Shown here one piece after another: positions 60,617 through 64,000 of a DNA stretch of 64,000 nt. A program made the translations under genes and the position numbers. The notes beneath the pieces are model-generated. The model was not told the origin of the DNA and made no database searches. It saw nothing but the letters and a program-made list of their open reading frames with translations. The stretch spans positions 2,841,715 through 2,905,714 of the forward strand of contig NZ_LMGA01000001.1 of the NCBI RefSeq assembly GCF_001427025.1, in the 5' to 3' direction. Origin of the DNA: Mesorhizobium sp. Root554 (GTDB lineage Bacteria; Pseudomonadota; Alphaproteobacteria; Rhizobiales; Rhizobiaceae). The stretch's first letter is position 1. Each line of letters starts with the position of its first letter.

Positions 60617-61740
60617 GCCAGGGCGACGCTGCCGTGTCGCTTTCGCCGCTCTTCGCTCAAAAAACTTTCGCGGATTTGCCCGGCTGGGATGGCGACGACC
60701 ATCTGGCCGCCTTTGCCGCATTTCGGCGCTCAGCCTTTCATGTGTCGGAAAAACCCTACAGGACAGGGTCGCTTGGCATCGACTTCGCCGCCTTCCAGCC
60801 GGCCTATGCCGAGGCGCGGAGTTCTGTTCCCACCCATGCGAACACCGCGCGTGCTTTCTTCGAACAGCACTTCACGCCTTTCCGTGTCAGCCCCGAAACC
60901 GGCGCTTCGGGCCTCGTCACAGGCTTCTACGAACCGGAAGTAATGGCCTCGCCGGTTCAAACCGGTGAATTCAACGTGCCGTTGCTGTCGCGGCCGGTCG
61001 ATCTGGAAGATCTGGACGACGAGAACAGGCCTGCGGCAATGGATCCCTATTTTGCGTTCGGACGCCGGACGTGCGGGGGACTGACGGAGTATTTTGACCG
61101 TGGCGAGATCGAACGCGGCGCCCTGAGCGGCGAGAATCTCGAACTGGCCTGGCTGGCCGACAAGGTCGATGCCTTTTTCATCCATGTGCAGGGCGCCGCG
61201 CGGCTCCGCATGACCGATGGCAGCTTGCGCCGCATCACCTATGCGGCCAAATCCGGGCATCGTTTTACCGGTGCCGGGAAGGTTCTCGCCGACCTGGGTG
61301 AAATTCCGCTCGCCGAAGTGACGATGCAATCCATCCGCGCCTGGTTCAAAAAGCACCCGCACCGGGTCGATGAGATCCTGTGGCGGAACCGCTCCTACAT
61401 TTTCTTCCGCGAAGCACCGGTTGCCGATCTCGATCTGGGTCCGGTCGCGGCGGCGAAAGTGCCGCTGACGCCGGGCCGTTCGGTGGCCGTGGACAGGCTT
61501 CTCCATACATTCGGCACGCCTTTCCATATCCACGCTCCGTCGCTGACGGCGTTCGGTGATGACGGATTCCACCGGCTGATGGTCGCCCAGGATACCGGCT
61601 CGGCGATCGTTGGTGCTGCCCGCGGCGATCTGTTCGCCGGTTCGGGCGATGCGGCGGGCGAAATCGCTGGCGTCATCCGCCATGCAGCCGATTTTTACGC
61701 TTTGGTTCCAAAAGCTCTCGTTTCGGAACCGAATCGATGA
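60613..61740 (+). CDS. mltA: Lytic murein transglycosylase A (MltA)
   Basis: A 375-residue MltA: FYEPEVMAS, the double-psi barrel region LAWLADKVDAFFIHVQGAARL, and the C-terminal 3D domain with the catalytic Asp in VAQDTGSAIVGAARGDLFAG. It cleaves glycan strands of peptidoglycan, making 1,6-anhydro ends. No signal peptide or lipobox is visible at the N-terminus (MSQGDAAVSLSPLFAQK), which is odd for a periplasmic enzyme; export could rely on another start or non-standard signal. Overlaps its neighbours (ATGA at both ends). Confidence 0.9.
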   Translation: MSQGDAAVSLSPLFAQKTFADLPGWDGDDHLAAFAAFRRSAFHVSEKPYRTGSLGIDFAAFQPAYAEARSSVPTHANTARAFFEQHFTPFRVSPETGASGLVTGFYEPEVMASPVQTGEFNVPLLSRPVDLEDLDDENRPAAMDPYFAFGRRTCGGLTEYFDRGEIERGALSGENLELAWLADKVDAFFIHVQGAARLRMTDGSLRRITYAAKSGHRFTGAGKVLADLGEIPLAEVTMQSIRAWFKKHPHRVDEILWRNRSYIFFREAPVADLDLGPVAAAKVPLTPGRSVAVDRLLHTFGTPFHIHAPSLTAFGDDGFHRLMVAQDTGSAIVGAARGDLFAGSGDAAGEIAGVIRHAADFYALVPKALVSEPNR

Positions 61741-62273
61741 AGCGGCCGGTGGCAAATCCACTAAGCGACGAAGATCGCGTTCTGTGGAACCTGGTCGCTC
61801 GCACGGCAATGCCACTGAAGGGCCGTCTCGCGGTCGAGATTCCGGATATGTCCCTTCCGGACAGCAAGGCCGGGGAAACCGGGACATCCCGCGAAGCTCC
61901 GTCCGTAACGGCGGCAACCAAGCCGAAATCCCAGACGGTCGTGCAGCGGCTTGACGAACCGACCCTGGACAAGCTTGCAAAGGGCAGGCTGCCGATTGAA
62001 GGCCGGGTCGATCTGCATGGGCTGCGGCAGGATGAGGCATACAGCCTGCTTCATTCCTTCCTGTTGCGCGCGCAAGCAGGCGGCGTGCGTTATGTACTGG
62101 TGATCACCGGCAAGGGATCGTCGTCTGGGGGTGACGGCGTGCTGCGGCGCTCGGTGCCGGCCTGGCTGTCGACGCCGGCTTTTCGAACCGTCGTTTCCAG
62201 CCATGATCATGCCGCCCGTCACCATGGCGGCGGCGGCGCGCTCTATGTGCGGCTGCGCAAGACGAAGCCATGA
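61737..62273 (+). CDS. Smr-domain protein
   Basis: A 178-residue protein: N-terminal LSDEDRVLWNLVARTAMPLK and a C-terminal Smr domain with RVDLHGLRQDEAYSLLHSFL (the LDxHG motif), VLVITGKGSSSGGDGVL and HGGGGALYVRL. Smr domains are endonucleases acting on RNA/DNA (MutS2, SmrA/B), here as a stand-alone small form common in rhizobia. Starts in the mltA stop and ends in the start of a small XRE-family gene (ATGA). Confidence 0.88.
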   Translation: MKRPVANPLSDEDRVLWNLVARTAMPLKGRLAVEIPDMSLPDSKAGETGTSREAPSVTAATKPKSQTVVQRLDEPTLDKLAKGRLPIEGRVDLHGLRQDEAYSLLHSFLLRAQAGGVRYVLVITGKGSSSGGDGVLRRSVPAWLSTPAFRTVVSSHDHAARHHGGGGALYVRLRKTKP

Positions 62274-62632
62274 CTCCGCTCGGTGAAAAAATCCGTGCGC
62301 TTCGGCGTCAGCGCGGCGTCAGCCAGAAAGATATGGCTAGTGCCATCGGCGTCAGCGCCGCCTACCTTTCGGCGCTGGAGCATGGCCGGCGCGGTGCGCC
62401 GAACTGGACCATGGTCCAGAAAATCATAGGCTATTTCAACATCATCTGGGATGAGGCGGAGGAATTCGAGCGCTTGGCGGACAGCTCCCACCCCCGCGTC
62501 CGCCTCGATACATCCGGCCTTTCGCCCGCCGCGACTGAGCTCGCCAACCTTCTGGCGGGAAACATTGCCAACATGGATGAGATCGACATCGCCCGAATAA
62601 CCGCCGCTGTCCGCGAGGCGCTGGGCAAGTAG
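62270..62632 (+). CDS. XRE-family helix-turn-helix regulator
   Basis: A 120-residue protein: LGEKIRALRRQRGVSQKDMASAIGVSAAYLSALE is the cro/CI helix-turn-helix (split as GVSQKDMASAIGV, AAYLSALEHGRRG), followed by NWTMVQKIIGYFNIIWDEAEE and a C-terminal acidic tail. The target is unknown. It closes the tightly coupled Tim44-mltA-smr-xre operon, all joined by ATGA overlaps, which suggests autoregulation or a link of cell-wall and envelope genes. Converges with tetR across six bases. Confidence 0.9.
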   Translation: MTPLGEKIRALRRQRGVSQKDMASAIGVSAAYLSALEHGRRGAPNWTMVQKIIGYFNIIWDEAEEFERLADSSHPRVRLDTSGLSPAATELANLLAGNIANMDEIDIARITAAVREALGK

Positions 62633-62638
62633 CCGGAA

Positions 62639-63253
62639 TTATGATCCTGCTTCCAGATGCGCTTTGAGCATCTGCCGGAGCTCGTCCACGACACCGTCCC
62701 TCAATCGTTTCTCGCCGGTCAGCGCCAGCGGTATGCGCATGAGCTGCGGCACGATGACGGCGATTCGCTCAGCCTGCTCGGGGCTCAGCGCCGGCTCGGC
62801 CCTGGCGAACAAAGCTGAAATCTGGTTGCGGCGGCGGATGCGGATCGCGCGTCGCCAGCTTGCGTCGCCCGGCAGGTCGAGCATGGCGGAATAGGCCGGA
62901 TGGGTTTTAAGAAAATCGCCCAGCAAGGCAAACAGTGCATCGGCGATGGCGGCCGGCGCATGACCGACCATGCGTTCGCTCAAACAGTCTAGCTGTGAGG
63001 AGATTTCCTCGGCCTGCTCCCGCAGAATCGCCTCGGCCAGCGCTTCCTTCGTCGGAAAAAACAGATAGAGCGTGCCGATGGCCGCGCAGGCGTTCGCGGC
63101 CACCTCGGTCATGGTCGTCGCTTCAAAGCCCTTTTCGGCGAACAGTTCCGCAGCGCTGGCCATCAGCGCGGCGACACGAAGGCGGCCGCGCTCCTGCTGG
63201 GGCCGGCGCGGCTTCAGGGCTTTAGCACTTGCTTTTTCCGAGGCCATCCTCAT
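62639..63253 (-). CDS. TetR-family transcriptional regulator
   Basis: A 204-residue regulator: N-terminal helix-turn-helix RVAALMASAAELFAEKGFEATTMTEVA, then AAIGTLYLFFPTKEALAEAI and an all-helical ligand domain. It is divergent from an MFS exporter gene, the usual layout for a drug-responsive repressor. Start 63253; an ATG at 63247 is also possible, GAGG would then be too close. A pair of CCTCATATA copies in the 72-bp spacer may be the operator. Confidence 0.88.
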   Translation of the reverse strand: MRMASEKASAKALKPRRPQQERGRLRVAALMASAAELFAEKGFEATTMTEVAANACAAIGTLYLFFPTKEALAEAILREQAEEISSQLDCLSERMVGHAPAAIADALFALLGDFLKTHPAYSAMLDLPGDASWRRAIRIRRRNQISALFARAEPALSPEQAERIAVIVPQLMRIPLALTGEKRLRDGVVDELRQMLKAHLEAGS

Positions 63254-63281
63254 ATACCAAACCTGAGATAACCCTCATATA
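63248..63281. promoter_or_regulatory. Candidate operator between tetR and the MFS gene
   Basis: CCTCATATA occurs twice (63248-63256 and 63273-63281), 25 bp apart, with the palindrome TGAG-N6-CTCA (63264-63277) between. The first copy overlaps the tetR start. Fits a TetR operator that controls both genes; no binding data. Confidence 0.4.
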
Positions 63282-63325
63282 AGACGCCGGCGGCTGCCGC
63301 GCCATAGATTTCGAAAGCGTGTTCC

Positions 63326-64000
63326 ATGAATTCCGCACATGCCGAGCGCCCGCAGAACCACAAATGGATCGTTTTGAGCAACACCACCTTGGGCATGTTG
63401 GCCGCGGCAATCAACAGTTCTATCCTGCTGATCAGCCTGCCGGCGGTGTTTCGCGGCATCGGTCTGAAGGCGCTCGATCCCGGCAACATCAATTACCTGC
63501 TCTGGGCGATCATCGGCTATATGATCGCCACGGCGGTTCTGGTCGTGGCGTTTGGCAGGCTGGGCGACCAGTTCGGCCGCGCCCGCATGTATAATCTCGG
63601 CTTCGCCATCTTCACGGCTGCCTCGATCGCGCTCAGCCTGCTGCCGGGGCAGGGCGATTTCGCCGCCTCTTATCTGGTCACGGTTCGTATCATACAGGGC
63701 ATTGGCGGCGCGCTCATCATGGCGAACGCGACCGCGCTCTTGACGGATGCCTTTCCCCAGAACGAGCGTGGCTTCGCGCTCGGCATCAATGTCGTGGCGG
63801 CGATCGGCGGCCAGTTCATCGGCTTGCTGATCGGTGGCCTGCTGGCCGACGCCAACTGGCGGCTGGTGTTCTGGATCAACGTGCCGTTCGGCCTCGTCGG
63901 GACGATCTGGGCCTATATGAAACTGAACGACGCGCCGAACCGGCGCAGCCACACCATCGACTGGCTCGGCAATATCAGCTTCGGCCTCGGCCTGGTGCTG
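63326..64000 (+). CDS. MFS efflux transporter, DHA2 (EmrB/QacA-like), partial
   Basis: The first 225 codons of a longer gene cut by the window end. N-terminal helices with SNTTLGMLAAAINSSILLIS, motif A GRLGDQFGRARMYNLGF, the motif B-like VRIIQGIGGALIMANATALL, and the motif C-type GINVVAAIGGQFIGLLIGGLL. DHA2 transporters export drugs or other amphiphiles with protons using about 14 helices. Divergent from the TetR-type gene, so substrate-induced expression is likely. The start at 63326 has only a weak ribosome site. Confidence 0.88.
   Translation, partial: MNSAHAERPQNHKWIVLSNTTLGMLAAAINSSILLISLPAVFRGIGLKALDPGNINYLLWAIIGYMIATAVLVVAFGRLGDQFGRARMYNLGFAIFTAASIALSLLPGQGDFAASYLVTVRIIQGIGGALIMANATALLTDAFPQNERGFALGINVVAAIGGQFIGLLIGGLLADANWRLVFWINVPFGLVGTIWAYMKLNDAPNRRSHTIDWLGNISFGLGLVL

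Overview
The window is GC-rich chromosomal DNA from an alphaproteobacterium. The gene set and gene orders point to the Rhizobiales (Hyphomicrobiales), most likely a Mesorhizobium-like Phyllobacteriaceae member. Supporting signs are the mdh-sucC-sucD-sucA-sucB-lpd cluster, the parB-parA-rsmG-mnmG-mnmE-rho-hemJ-hemE cluster, the imuA-imuB-dnaE2 mutasome, a GAAC-N7-GAAC LexA box and a TTAA-N7-TTAA CtrA box. The genus is an inference. I see no insertion sequence, prophage, CRISPR array or plasmid-type gene; this is core chromosome.

Layout. 1-4.6 kb: the end of a YeeE/YedE transporter gene, small hypotheticals, two tandem membrane diguanylate cyclases and a CtrA-type box between two small exported-protein genes. 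4.8-8.3 kb: the succinate dehydrogenase operon sdhCDAB, then a YceH-family gene. 9-19.9 kb: a long leftward TCA-cycle cluster (mdh, sucC, a DUF1579 gene, sucD, sucA, sucB, an exported protein, an SDR, lpdA). 20-28.3 kb: a lipoprotein, asd, a ThuA/ThuB-like pair, a cold-shock-domain/DUF805 fusion, and leuB and leuD separated by small genes. 28.5-33.7 kb: GNAT, an Rrf2-type regulator with a CPYC flavoprotein, an unexplained 580-bp structured spacer, a FOXRED1/DadA-like oxidase, a CitE-like lyase, DUF1737 and a small zincin. 33.9-39.7 kb: the SOS mutasome. 39.7-43.7 kb: Trm112, a LON-like protein, a CnoX-like protein, ProXp, tRNA-Gly and holA. 43.7-54.5 kb: the partition, tRNA-modification and haem cluster. 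54.5-54.9 kb: the probable chromosomal origin. 54.9-64 kb: PPSR, maf, aroE, coaE, dnaQ, secB, fxsA, a Tim44-mltA-smr-xre operon, and a divergent TetR/MFS pair cut by the window end.

The most informative region is the 400-bp gap between hemE and the PPSR-family gene (54517-54916). In Caulobacter the origin lies between the same two genes. Here the gap has a purine/AT-rich tract, DnaA-box-like sequences, an 11-bp direct repeat and a switch in gene direction (mostly leftward before it, mostly rightward after it). Three near-perfect parS palindromes, in rsmG and around the mnmG/mnmE junction, plus one degenerate copy in hemE, lie within 9 kb and fit ParB loading near the origin. Together the window reads as an origin-proximal segment with central metabolism beside it.

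I did not find a clearly new multi-gene system. The least explained items are the structured spacer at 30283-30865, the CSD-DUF805 fusion, the perfect 11-bp tandem duplication directly before parA, and the small ORF before asd.
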